Of a stretch of DNA of 40,102 nt, positions 1 through 8,837 are shown piece after piece. The notes under the pieces are model-generated. The model was not told where the DNA came from and did not search any database. It saw only the letters and a list, made by a program, of their open reading frames with translations. Both the position numbers and the translations under genes were made by a program. This stretch comes from Gammaproteobacteria bacterium (lineage in GTDB: Bacteria > Pseudomonadota > Gammaproteobacteria > UBA1113), in NCBI GenBank assembly GCA_021773295.1, contig JAJFKI010000020.1, forward strand, positions 1 through 40,102, in the 5' to 3' direction. Numbering within the stretch: the stretch's first letter is position 1; every line of letters begins with the position of its first letter.

Positions 1-142
1 ATTTAGTGAAGAATTCACCCGCTATTTTTTCGCGCTCTAAAATAAGATAGGAATGATTACTTTTTTCAAAAAAATAAGCTAACTGCAAACCAGCAGGACC
101 AGCGCCAATGATGATATAGTCAAATGTTTTAGATGCCTTCAT
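1..142 (-). CDS. FAD-dependent oxidoreductase, FOXRED2-like (N-terminal part only)
   Basis: Only the first 47 or so codons lie in the window; the gene runs off the left edge. The start ATG is at 142 on the minus strand. The protein opens with a Rossmann FAD-binding motif (IIIGAGPAGLQLAYFF) followed by an acidic strand end (LILERE) and then GEFFTK. The GPAGLQ-AYF plus G-FFT combination resembles FOXRED2-type flavoproteins and flavin monooxygenases rather than classical disulfide reductases. The start overlaps the 3' end of the upstream P450 gene by 14 bp, so the two are probably translationally coupled and may act on the same substrate. FAD binding is clear from the motif. Substrate and exact family are inferred from a short stretch. 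Confidence 0.7.
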   Translation of the reverse strand, partial: MKASKTFDYIIIGAGPAGLQLAYFFEKSNHSYLILEREKIAGEFFTK

Positions 143-1664
143 AATGCTCTCCTAATTGTGGTTCATTAAAATGTCCTCTGACAGGGTGATTTGGTTTTAA
201 AGCACCACCATTTTCAATCGTTACATCACTGTTAGTTTTTCTTGAAAAAACATTGGCTTCGTTTTGTCGTAATGATGGTAACCCAGTGGTTTTAACCATT
301 GTGTAAACCAGTTGTTTAATTACATGTAGCGCAAAACCTTTGGCAATACAATTTTGTGCACCGTAACCAAATGGCAGGTAGTTAGATAATTGTTCTGTTG
401 TTGTATTATTCCAGCGACTTGGTTTAAATTCGAGTGCATCTGTCCCCCAAATGCTTTCTAAGCGTTGCATATGCAACAGAGGGAAAAACAAAATAGTGCC
501 TACTGGTAATGTGGTACCTGCGAATGAGTATGGCTCATCGACACCCCTGGTAAGAAAAATAAAGGGTGGGTATAGTCTTAACGCTTCTTTGAGGACTTTG
601 GCTAACAAGTTCTTCTCACTTCTGAGATAAAGTTGAACATCATTATTTGACTGTATTTCTTCAGTTAACTCTTTAGCAATTGCTTTATCAGCATCTAAGC
701 ATCTGACAACAGATAAAAAAGTTGAAACAGAAGAATCAGGTCCACCGAATAGCAATGCTAACACATCACCATGAATATTATCATCACCTAAATGCTTAGT
801 AAGTTCAGTAATGAGTAAGCTACGTTTCTCTTTTATTTCAGGGGCTTTGTCTAGTACTTTATATAAAACATTGTAAAACTCGCGTTTTGCTGATTTTGCT
901 TTGATCTGGTCTCGACGAAAGAACAAAGCACCTACTAGGTTAGGCATATCAAAGACAATAATTTTTCTAAAATGAAAAATATTGCAGAGTAGCTCGGTCA
1001 GTTTGTTTTTTTCTTCGTCTAATTCTGCGAGCTTTTCGATACTGATGCCCAACATGGTGCCCAAGGTAATATCCATCATGAGATCATTTGTCCATTGGAA
1101 TAAATCAATATCCTCTTGGCTAATCTTATTTAAATACTTGTCGATCAATTGAGTGATTATTATCGAATAATCATTTTTCATGGCATTACTGGAGAATACA
1201 GTCTTAGAGGCATCACGACGAGGTTGCCATTTTTCTGCGGGACAGGAAAAAATATTTTCTCCTAAGACACTGCTAATAACATGAAAGGCTTTATTGCGTG
1301 ACACTTGTTGATGAATATTTTTGAGTAAACTTTTTATTAGGTTTATATCAGTTGTAACGACTGCGAGCTGAGGGCCAGCCCAGAAATAACATGCGTGATG
1401 CTGCTTTTCAAGTAATAGATTAACGGCGGCAGTCATATTATGTAAGGGACCATCTTTACCCAATACATTTTTAACCCGGCCTAACAATGGCATTCCTTTT
1501 AGTTGTGGTAGATGCTGACTTAATGCGCCGGTTAGCTGCAAGGGGAGTACGTTGTAATACATTGACTTAAGCTTATGCCGACACTTAAGGGCAACCAAAA
1601 ACGGGACACTGACAGCAAGTATCTGTAACAGATGGAACCAGGTTGAAGGTGCAATAGTCATCAT
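129..1664 (-). CDS. Cytochrome P450, N-terminally membrane-anchored
   Basis: A 511-residue heme monooxygenase. The heme-ligand loop FGYGAQNC is present with the axial Cys at residue 439, and the K-helix ExxR is EALR at 360-363, followed by the usual Arg-rich strand (LYPPFIFLTRGV). The I-helix oxygen-activation motif is unusual: GGPDSS rather than AGxDTT. Residues about 10-27 form one hydrophobic segment, as in microsomal-type P450s rather than soluble bacterial ones. The first of two adjacent ATGs is preceded by AAGGAG at good spacing. The 3' end overlaps the start of a FOXRED2-like flavoprotein, suggesting a two-enzyme oxidative unit. Redox partner and substrate cannot be read from the sequence. 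Confidence 0.9.
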   Translation of the reverse strand: MMTIAPSTWFHLLQILAVSVPFLVALKCRHKLKSMYYNVLPLQLTGALSQHLPQLKGMPLLGRVKNVLGKDGPLHNMTAAVNLLLEKQHHACYFWAGPQLAVVTTDINLIKSLLKNIHQQVSRNKAFHVISSVLGENIFSCPAEKWQPRRDASKTVFSSNAMKNDYSIIITQLIDKYLNKISQEDIDLFQWTNDLMMDITLGTMLGISIEKLAELDEEKNKLTELLCNIFHFRKIIVFDMPNLVGALFFRRDQIKAKSAKREFYNVLYKVLDKAPEIKEKRSLLITELTKHLGDDNIHGDVLALLFGGPDSSVSTFLSVVRCLDADKAIAKELTEEIQSNNDVQLYLRSEKNLLAKVLKEALRLYPPFIFLTRGVDEPYSFAGTTLPVGTILFFPLLHMQRLESIWGTDALEFKPSRWNNTTTEQLSNYLPFGYGAQNCIAKGFALHVIKQLVYTMVKTTGLPSLRQNEANVFSRKTNSDVTIENGGALKPNHPVRGHFNEPQLGEHYEGI

Positions 1665-2066
1665 AAGTAGTCACTCCTTACACTGTCTCAGCAAGAATTT
1701 TAGATGCATTAATGATCACTCTGTATGTAACAGTCCTTGGCACAATAAACTCAGAAATATTAACCAGTATTTTTATAATTAACAGGGTACACTTAAGCTA
1801 CCCTTAATAGAGGCTAGTAGTTATAACAGATGATTCATACCGAATCAAACGTTAACTTTATTTTGAAGAATACGCCTTAAAACAGATGACGTATACTTTG
1901 TTAAGTATTTTAGTTATAACTTAATGCGTTAAAAGGGTTGTTACCCATGCTTAGACGGGCTTATTAGGTTGCTATGCGCTATAGTTGGATTATAATTGAG
2001 TTATATGTGGACAGTTATCACGGCCGAGAGGAATGTCATTTAGACAACCCTATTAAAGGTTATTAA
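1665..2066. other. Divergent intergenic region
   Basis: About 400 bp without a gene separate the leftward P450 operon from the rightward GGDEF/EAL gene. It should hold both promoters. A good candidate for the rightward one is listed separately. The 9-mer AACAGATGA occurs at 1825-1833 and 1881-1889 with partly matching flanks, which could be a regulator site or chance. No RNA gene or ORF is recognisable. Confidence 0.6.
1969..1996 (+). promoter_or_regulatory. Candidate sigma-70 promoter for the GGDEF/EAL gene
   Basis: A TTGCTA -35-like hexamer at 1969-1974 and a perfect TATAAT at 1991-1996 are separated by 16 bp. They lie about 70 bp upstream of the start codon at 2067. This rests on consensus match only. 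Confidence 0.45.
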
Positions 2067-4400
2067 ATGAGTAAGAACGCAATTACCTATGGCGAGGTTT
2101 CGCTTGCAGCAGAAACACTAAAAAAACAAGGCATTCTGCCGACGGCTGAAAATGTACGAAATCAATTGGTGGTACATGCTGATCTAGAAACCATTGAACA
2201 GTTTTTAAATGAATGGCAATCGAAATTAGATAATCCTAATCTTGAGGTTTTGCCATTTTCCTCACAAGACGAATTAGCGGCTGATGATACCGCCCGTTTA
2301 GCCGATAATGCGAAAGTCATTATTCAAAAACACATGGAGGAACTCAGACAGAGTTTAGCCTTAGTCCGATCAACCTTAGAGTCCACAGTAGATGGCATCA
2401 TGATGTTAAGTAATGAGGGTAAATTGATCGATTGGAACCAAAAATTTGTTGAGTTATGGCGTATACCTAAAGAGTTAATGGACAAGCGAGATGCCAATGC
2501 TGGCGTGCAGTTTGTATTTGAGCAACTTGAAGATCCAGACTTTGTATTTAAGCAAATTGCCCATCTTTATGAGCATCCAGAAATTTCAGGTGACATGGGG
2601 AATGTTACATTAAAAGATGGGCGGATTATTGAACGTTATTCACAACCGCATATCGTTGATGGAAATATCATAGGTCGAGTGTGGAGCTTTAGAGACATTA
2701 CGAAACGTCACCGTATGACCGAAGCACTGCGATTGCGGCAACGTGCAATTGAAGCAAGTTCTCATGGTGTCATTATCACTGATGTCAGCAGTGGACACAA
2801 AGCAATTTATGTCAATCCTGCTTTCTCAAAAATTGCAGGTTATGCTGAAGAAGAAGTGCTAGGTAATGATTACCATGTGTTCATTGCAACTTATGATAAT
2901 GACATACCCAAAAAGAGTCTTGAGAAGGCATTGACACACTATAGCTCATCAACCATTGAATTCCGTAATTATAAAAAAGATGGCACTGCATATTGGAATG
3001 AAATTCATATTGCGCCTGTTCCGAACAGTGAAGGAAAAGTTAATCATTATGTGTGGATCATTAATGATGTAACCGTGAGAAAAAACATGGAAACGCAATT
3101 GAGCCATCAAGCAACCCATGACTACTTGACACACTTGCCAAACAGACTGTTATTGGCGGATAGGGTTGAGCAAGCCATCGTTCATGCGAAGCGTGATAAT
3201 CAGTTATTTGCACTGCTGTTTTTAGATCTTGATTCATTTAAATTGATTAACGATACCTTGGGCCATCAACTGGGCGATTTATTACTCATACAAGTCGCTA
3301 ATCGAATTAAAACAGTTTTGAGAGAAGTCGACACCATTAGTCGAGTCGGCGGTGATGAGTTTGTCATTATTATCCAATATATTGATAAGTATGAAGATGT
3401 GAAGAGTATCATAGAAAAAATATTGGGACTCTTTAATAAAAAATTTGTTATACAAGATCATGAAATAAATATCACAGGTAGTATTGGTATTAGTTTTTAT
3501 CCTAAAGATGGTGATAGCTTTGAAGCGCTTTATAAGAACGCGGATATTTCAATGTATGAAGCGAAAGCCATTGGTCGCGATACTTACCAATTTTATACTG
3601 AAAAGTTAGATAAAGATATCAAGCACCGTATGGCCATTGAAAACTCAGTCCCTAAAGCGCTGAAAAAAAATGAATTCCTTTTACATTACCAACCAATTAT
3701 TGATGTAGGTAAAAGAAAAGTCATATCGTTAGAAGCACTCATTCGCTGGCAACATCCAGAGCTAGGGTTTATTGCGCCGGACAAATTTATTGACATCATT
3801 GAAAATAGTTATCATATAACACCCGTGACTGAATGGGTCGTTAATACAGCCTGTAAGCAATTATATAAATTGCATCAAATGGGATATGATGATTTGTCCA
3901 TTTCTGTCAATATATCCGGTAAACATCTTATTCAAACGGATTTGATTACCCTGGTTCAAAAAGCAATTCGCAAAACAAAAATTGATCCTCACTATTTAGA
4001 ACTTGAAATAACTGAGAATATCTTAGTGAATGATACAGAAAAAGCATTAAATATTTTAGAATTAATTAGTAAATTAGGCATTCGCTTTGTAATCGATGAT
4101 TTTGGTACCGGTTATTCAAGCCTAAATTATCTTCGCTTGTTCCCTGTGTCTGCTCTTAAAATTGATCGCTCATTTGTATCAGAGATTGACTCATCTGCCT
4201 CTGTGAATACCATTACATTAATTAATGCTATTATTGCCATAGCAAAAAGCCTAAATATCAAGGTCGTTGCAGAAGGTATTGAAACGGAAGAGCAGTTAGC
4301 ATACTTGACGAATCAGGGATGTCACAATATACAAGGATATTATTTTAGCAAACCGCTCCCTGAAGATCAGGTAGCAAATTTCTTGAAAGAATTTAAATAG
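2067..4400 (+). CDS. KfrA_N-PAS-PAS-GGDEF-EAL cyclic-di-GMP turnover protein
   Basis: This 777-residue sensor combines both c-di-GMP enzyme domains. GGDEF is intact at residues 428-432, with an RxxD inhibitory site just upstream (REVD). EAL is intact at 556-558, with ITEN, DDFGTGYSS and VAEGIE downstream. Diguanylate cyclase and phosphodiesterase activity are therefore both possible; which dominates is unknown. Two PAS domains occupy roughly 100-215 and 225-340. The first 50 residues (YGEVSLAAETL, then PTAENVR, then FLNEW) match the pattern of the KfrA_N helix-turn-helix domain, an odd partner for GGDEF/EAL. No membrane segment is visible, so it is probably cytoplasmic. It ends 6 bp from the convergent downstream gene. 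Confidence 0.92.
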   Translation: MSKNAITYGEVSLAAETLKKQGILPTAENVRNQLVVHADLETIEQFLNEWQSKLDNPNLEVLPFSSQDELAADDTARLADNAKVIIQKHMEELRQSLALVRSTLESTVDGIMMLSNEGKLIDWNQKFVELWRIPKELMDKRDANAGVQFVFEQLEDPDFVFKQIAHLYEHPEISGDMGNVTLKDGRIIERYSQPHIVDGNIIGRVWSFRDITKRHRMTEALRLRQRAIEASSHGVIITDVSSGHKAIYVNPAFSKIAGYAEEEVLGNDYHVFIATYDNDIPKKSLEKALTHYSSSTIEFRNYKKDGTAYWNEIHIAPVPNSEGKVNHYVWIINDVTVRKNMETQLSHQATHDYLTHLPNRLLLADRVEQAIVHAKRDNQLFALLFLDLDSFKLINDTLGHQLGDLLLIQVANRIKTVLREVDTISRVGGDEFVIIIQYIDKYEDVKSIIEKILGLFNKKFVIQDHEINITGSIGISFYPKDGDSFEALYKNADISMYEAKAIGRDTYQFYTEKLDKDIKHRMAIENSVPKALKKNEFLLHYQPIIDVGKRKVISLEALIRWQHPELGFIAPDKFIDIIENSYHITPVTEWVVNTACKQLYKLHQMGYDDLSISVNISGKHLIQTDLITLVQKAIRKTKIDPHYLELEITENILVNDTEKALNILELISKLGIRFVIDDFGTGYSSLNYLRLFPVSALKIDRSFVSEIDSSASVNTITLINAIIAIAKSLNIKVVAEGIETEEQLAYLTNQGCHNIQGYYFSKPLPEDQVANFLKEFK

Positions 4401-4406
4401 ATTCTG

Positions 4407-5132
4407 CTATTCAGCCATCGAAAAATATTGATTCTGTTCCATTCTTACATCCAGATACGATTGATACAATCTATCAACGGCTGCTTGTATCTGTGGCTTT
4501 GAACAAGGTTTTATTTTGCTCCTATGAATAATAATTATATCAGCGGGAATACCATGAGATAAAATATTACGCTGGATTGCCTCACCACCAAAATCGTAAA
4601 CGATTTGATGTATGCTTCTGTCGTTTCTTGTGTAGGTAATGAGTGCCTCAGCATTAGAGTCGAACATACGCTTGGCCGCAATGCCATAGCAAATCTCTGA
4701 TATGCCTGGGCCAATTTTTCTGCGTCTCCAGTCTGGATGCACGCATAAATGACTAGCCGACATCAACGTTTTAATATTGCGTGATACCAGTGTATCAAGG
4801 ACGCTATTTGGAAAGTTGCTAAAATAACTATGTTCTCGGGTGGATTTGAACTGCAAGTTTAACCAATCAAAAATAAACAAGCCTACGGGCTGAGCTTTAT
4901 AGTATATTGCAACCACTTCATGTTGGCGAAAGAATTCGTCGCTTAATAACTCAGGCTCTGAGATCTTACTTTCATAACGCAAGGCATCGCCCATGGTTTT
5001 TTTCCAAAGTGCGTACACATCTTCATACAGTGGGCGATATTGTGGATTGCAATTCCAACCTCTACAGGGAAAAAACATACAGCTCATCTCATTCAAGATG
5101 GTCGCATCTATGTTTGTTATTGTATGAGTCAT
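4407..5132 (-). CDS. GNAT-like acyltransferase
   Basis: A 241-residue protein with a GNAT-like core. The acyl-CoA pyrophosphate loop reads RRRKIGPG at about residues 112-119, directly after the strand LCVHPDW, which is the usual motif A context. The preceding hydrophobic strand (PVGLFIFDW) and following helix also fit. The N-terminal part, with YRPLYEDVYALW, resembles the extended N-terminus of autoinducer-synthase/FeeM-like GNATs, but this is tentative. An AGGTGG ribosome site precedes the ATG. It lies downstream of the diiron-oxidase candidate on the same strand, with a strong hairpin between them. No substrate can be assigned. Confidence 0.65.
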   Translation of the reverse strand: MTHTITNIDATILNEMSCMFFPCRGWNCNPQYRPLYEDVYALWKKTMGDALRYESKISEPELLSDEFFRQHEVVAIYYKAQPVGLFIFDWLNLQFKSTREHSYFSNFPNSVLDTLVSRNIKTLMSASHLCVHPDWRRRKIGPGISEICYGIAAKRMFDSNAEALITYTRNDRSIHQIVYDFGGEAIQRNILSHGIPADIIIIHRSKIKPCSKPQIQAAVDRLYQSYLDVRMEQNQYFSMAE

Positions 5133-5208
5133 TAATCACCACCTTTACTTATGCGGTTGTTTTAGCTAGCAATGCGGCACGAAATGATTTTTCTTTTAAT
5201 TGTTTTAA

Positions 5209-5241
5209 TACCCTCCCCTGAGCGCGAGGCAGGGGAGGGTA
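5209..5241 (-). terminator. Strong GC-rich hairpin after the diiron-oxidase-like gene
   Basis: A perfect 12-bp stem (TACCCTCCCCTG paired with its complement) encloses a 9-nt loop, starting 12 bp past the stop at 5253. No clear U-tract follows on the minus strand, so it may be an imperfect terminator, an mRNA-stabilising hairpin between two cotranscribed genes, or a repeat-type palindrome. Confidence 0.55.
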
Positions 5242-5252
5242 TGGTAGTTTTC

Positions 5253-6524
5253 TTAAGCCTTTGCTGACCATAGCATCATGTCATCAATAATGACATTAAA
5301 GCCGCGTTCAAAGCTTACCATTGCACAGTGAGCAACACTCAAGAATCGTTGTAAGTCTTCTTCTGTTCGGACATAACGTTCAATCATGTTAACCACATTA
5401 ATCCAATGGCCATCGTCGCCGCCATCCGTGTTCACATGCGACGTCAAGAAACCGGCTGCTTTTTTGGGTTTTTCAGTACCCCAGCCAGCAATGGTTTCAT
5501 AGAGATCATCTAAGAAATCTGGCGTTATGTAGCTTGTCATCCCTTCTGCAGCTAATGGGCACGCTAGCATTAAGACCGTATCTTGATAAAATCCTATGGT
5601 GCTTTCCTGCACGACCATAAATTCTTTAGTCGCATGGTGAGGTGTATGTAAATATTTCAAGTAATTGACATCAGCACTTAGATGCTCTAAATCATTTTCG
5701 ATGATTAATTCGTGATTGACTTCACCACGCAGGTGGTAGATGAAGTGATTACGCAACTCAATCGTTGGCGCTAGTGCAATGCAACGTCCTAAATGTTGTG
5801 TTGTTTGTCGTACATATTGATGTAAATTGAATAATGAATAAATATATTGTTCTTTCGATAGTGTATGGTCACGTATGGCAGATGCCCAGGGTCCTTTAAA
5901 GAATCCTTCTACCCATTTGCGATACATTTCTAGTACTTCACCTTTTATATTCGTTTTAATCGTATCGAGAATTTCACCATGTACCTGTTGATAAGCATTA
6001 TAGATTGAATATTTTAAGCGTTGCGCAACAGCGATATACTCATTGCCATCGATGATTACTTTTCCAACGTTTGGTAAAACCTCTAAGCGTAGCAACGTCA
6101 CAATTGGATGAGCCATTGATGGTACTAGCGTGATAATATTATCTCTTTCCATAATTCTCGCGCGTCGCAAGGTAAAGTAAAGTGTAGCTGCAGCAATTTC
6201 TCCTGTTTGATCAGCCTCATCACTTAGCCAGATGGATTCGATGAATGCAGATTTATCTAAAAATTTGCTATCGATATTCGTTAGCTGTTGAAATAAGCTG
6301 TGCTCTGCTTCAATAACGAGACCTTGACTGATGGTTTTATCAGCCACTGTATCTTGTAGTTGGATGATGTGAGGAGGCGTTATTGGATTAATATTTGTTT
6401 TTATCTGCAGCCAATTGCCTTCAGTTTGTTTATGCTGTTGTGCATTTTCATTTAATGAAAATTTTGGCTGTTCAACGGGTTTATTTGGAATGATTTGATC
6501 ATTAATTGCGATTGTAAGTGACAT
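5253..6524 (-). CDS. Heme-oxygenase-like diiron oxidase / iron-containing redox enzyme candidate
   Basis: The preferred start is the ATG at 6524 (423 residues), which has a near-perfect GGAGG six bases upstream; a longer frame reaches 6662 but has no better site. The C-terminal half has the metal-ligand pattern of the TENA/heme-oxygenase-like diiron family: GEVNHE then NDLEHL, a second-helix Glu in LAAEG, and a final SHVNTDGGDDGHW offering H, D and H. Members of this family (UndA, BesC, SznF, CADD) oxidise fatty acids, amino acids or amines. The N-terminal ~150 residues are not recognised. The neighbouring GNAT and P450 genes suggest small-molecule modification, but no product can be named. 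Confidence 0.7.
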   Translation of the reverse strand: MSLTIAINDQIIPNKPVEQPKFSLNENAQQHKQTEGNWLQIKTNINPITPPHIIQLQDTVADKTISQGLVIEAEHSLFQQLTNIDSKFLDKSAFIESIWLSDEADQTGEIAAATLYFTLRRARIMERDNIITLVPSMAHPIVTLLRLEVLPNVGKVIIDGNEYIAVAQRLKYSIYNAYQQVHGEILDTIKTNIKGEVLEMYRKWVEGFFKGPWASAIRDHTLSKEQYIYSLFNLHQYVRQTTQHLGRCIALAPTIELRNHFIYHLRGEVNHELIIENDLEHLSADVNYLKYLHTPHHATKEFMVVQESTIGFYQDTVLMLACPLAAEGMTSYITPDFLDDLYETIAGWGTEKPKKAAGFLTSHVNTDGGDDGHWINVVNMIERYVRTEEDLQRFLSVAHCAMVSFERGFNVIIDDMMLWSAKA

Positions 6525-6681
6525 GGTGCACCTCCGTGGGATAGTTAGTTGTACAAACGAGTGTCGAAAAAATGAATTAAGAGTTATAGCACATTTTTGA
6601 AAAAAGTTTACAGCTGATAACTTAATTTTGGGAGAAAAACCTGATGATTGTATAACAAACAATCAAATCACGGGAAATCGT

Positions 6682-7956
6682 TTAAACGTTAGACGTTAAT
6701 ACCTGCTCTTCACCTTCGCTTTTAGCAATAATCACGGCCCCACAGGAGTCACTGAAAATATTCACCGCGGTGCGGCACATGTCTAAAAAGCGATCGGTTA
6801 CTAAAATGATTCCCACAGCGCTCACGGGTAAGCCGATGGTCATTAATATAATAGAAATAGCCACTAGGCTTGCTGCAGGTATGCCAGCGACGCCGATGGA
6901 TGTTAAAAGAGCTACAAACACAATGATAAATTGTGTGGCAAAGCTTAAGTGCAAACCATAGGCTTGAGCAATGAAGATAGCCGCAACGCATTCATACAAA
7001 GCGGTGCCATCCATGTTAACCGTGGCACCCAGCGGGAGCACAAAGCTTGCGATGCGATTAGATACGCCTGCATTTTCTTCGACTGATTCAATGGTGAGTG
7101 GCAGAGTCGCTGACGATGATGCGGTAGAAAATCCCATCATGATAGCGGCCCACATGGCTTTGTAATGACGAATAGGGCTGACTCGGCCGATGTATTTTAA
7201 CAGTAATGGCATGGTGGCGAACATATGAATTGCCAAAGCAATTAATACGGCGAAAAAAAATGATAACAGTGGTAAGAAAGCAGAAAAACCTGCATTTGCA
7301 ATCGCTTGCGCCACCAGACCAAAAACACCAATGGGAGCAAAGCGCATCACGAGCATCGTGATCCGCATCATGACACGAAAGATACCTTCCCAGAGGTTAC
7401 TGAGCACTTCAAAATATCGCGGCTTTAATTTCGTCATGAAATAACCAAACAATAAGCAGAAAAAGATTAAGCCGAGTAATTCGCCATCCACGGCGGCTTT
7501 AACGACATTAGCAGGGATCATACGAATAAAGATATTAAATATTTCAGTAATGCCGCTAGCTTTGATTTTTAAGTGAATGGGTTGATTTAAGTTCATAAAA
7601 CCCAAAACTTGCCCAGCCGGATGGCCATTGATGATACCAGGGCGGATGATATCAACAACGATTAATCCTACCATGATGGCGAGTAAACTCGTTAAAAGAT
7701 AATAAGCAACGGTTTTGCCACCCAGGCGACCTAATGATTTTGAGTCACCGATACCAGAAATCCCACAGATAATGGAAGCTGTTATCAATGGTACAATAAT
7801 CATCTTTAAAGCATTCATGAAAAGAACGCCGAGAAAATTATAAACAGAGTAGAAGTGAATACCCCAAAGCGTGCCTTCTTTGCCCGTGAGGGTGCCGGCA
7901 ATCACCGCCAATACTATTGCTATTAAAATTTGCCAATGTAGCTTCAGCCGGCCCAT
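6682..7956 (-). CDS. Dicarboxylate/amino acid:cation symporter (DAACS family)
   Basis: A 424-residue polytopic inner-membrane carrier of the GltP/DctA/GltPh family. Both diagnostic segments are present: the serine-rich hairpin (FSTASSSATLP) and the NMDGT motif at residues 314-318, which coordinates sodium and substrate. It should import C4-dicarboxylates or acidic/neutral amino acids with Na+ or H+. The motifs alone do not separate aspartate/glutamate from C4-dicarboxylate carriers. Length is normal. The ATG is preceded by AAGGAGGG. It is probably a single transcription unit, separated by about 50 bp from the next gene. Confidence 0.92.
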   Translation of the reverse strand: MGRLKLHWQILIAIVLAVIAGTLTGKEGTLWGIHFYSVYNFLGVLFMNALKMIIVPLITASIICGISGIGDSKSLGRLGGKTVAYYLLTSLLAIMVGLIVVDIIRPGIINGHPAGQVLGFMNLNQPIHLKIKASGITEIFNIFIRMIPANVVKAAVDGELLGLIFFCLLFGYFMTKLKPRYFEVLSNLWEGIFRVMMRITMLVMRFAPIGVFGLVAQAIANAGFSAFLPLLSFFFAVLIALAIHMFATMPLLLKYIGRVSPIRHYKAMWAAIMMGFSTASSSATLPLTIESVEENAGVSNRIASFVLPLGATVNMDGTALYECVAAIFIAQAYGLHLSFATQFIIVFVALLTSIGVAGIPAASLVAISIILMTIGLPVSAVGIILVTDRFLDMCRTAVNIFSDSCGAVIIAKSEGEEQVLTSNV

Positions 7957-8003
7957 GTTATCCCTCCTTGGTTTTGATGTACGATGGGTATAATAACAAG
8001 TAT

Positions 8004-8837
8004 TTAACCTGGCCGTCTAGCTAGCCACCATTTGCGCAGAGGGGTTAATTGGATTTGATACTGTAATACATTCATCCCATCTTTTTCTATTTCTTTTAAT
8101 AAGGCGAGTTGTAGTTTGCCATGGATAAGATTGTGGCGTTGTTTCAGTTTGTCTGAGTTAGTTAATAGGCTCAATGCTTTTTGATAATAATCTTTGGCTT
8201 TTTGTGCCTGATGAGATAAGAACTGTTTTAAGTCTGAAGATTCTTTCATTGCCGCTAATTCATTGGAGTCGATGTTAAATTTTGAAAAATCTTCTAAGGG
8301 AAAATAAACACGACCGCGTTGTATTGCCGATCTTAATTGTTGCAGCATATTGATAATGGTTAAACTCACGCCGAGGTGATGGGCAAATTTGATAGTATTT
8401 GCATGTTCGAAGCCGCCAATATGTGCGGCCAAAATCGTACGGATCCCTGTTTGGCGATAGCAATAGAGGGAGAAGTCTTTTTCATTGCAGCAATGATCCA
8501 CGTCGAGGATTAATTCAGCACCTTGGATTAACTCTTCGAATAATTGCTGTGGTAGTTTATAGGCTTTCAGTGCAGGATGCAGGGCTTGTGTCACAGGATG
8601 TTGGGCGTCACTAAGGTACATGCGTTGTATTTCTTGAGTCCACCATTGTAATTTTATTCGAGCAACACTTTCTTCTTGTATCTCTAATGGAATGCGTTGT
8701 ACTTCCTCACATAAAGCATAAAGCGCTGTTAGAGCATCTTTTTGTTCTTGTGGTAAGGCTAAGGTGCTGTAATAAAAACTCGAGCCTGTTTGTAATACTT
8801 TACTTCGACAATACTCAATCGCTTGCATCTTCAACAT
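8004..8837 (-). CDS. Squalene/phytoene synthase-fold protein lacking Asp-rich motifs
   Basis: The fold is recognisable over 277 residues: [15 protein letters not shown] at the N-terminus, an ALYALCEEV helix, YCYRQTG, and [18 protein letters not shown] in the second half. In active enzymes the first helix carries DxxxD and the second carries another DxxxD before RGR. Here they read EEVQRIPLE and QQLRSAIQ, so most of the Mg-diphosphate-binding aspartates are absent. That resembles NDUFAF6-like members, which assist respiratory complex I assembly rather than make isoprenoids. The start is ATG 8837, overlapping mutS by 23 bp, or ATG 8828; neither has a strong ribosome site, so coupling to mutS translation is likely. 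Enzymatic function is doubtful. Confidence 0.75.
   Translation of the reverse strand: MLKMQAIEYCRSKVLQTGSSFYYSTLALPQEQKDALTALYALCEEVQRIPLEIQEESVARIKLQWWTQEIQRMYLSDAQHPVTQALHPALKAYKLPQQLFEELIQGAELILDVDHCCNEKDFSLYCYRQTGIRTILAAHIGGFEHANTIKFAHHLGVSLTIINMLQQLRSAIQRGRVYFPLEDFSKFNIDSNELAAMKESSDLKQFLSHQAQKAKDYYQKALSLLTNSDKLKQRHNLIHGKLQLALLKEIEKDGMNVLQYQIQLTPLRKWWLARRPG

Noticed and set aside
1825..1889. Two AACAGATGA copies as an operator pair
   Set aside because: The copies are 56 bp apart and the flanks match only partly; chance is likely in AT-rich DNA.
4907..5221. A 104-codon frame antisense to the GNAT-like gene start
   Set aside because: The opposite strand encodes the motif-bearing protein, and this frame resembles no family.
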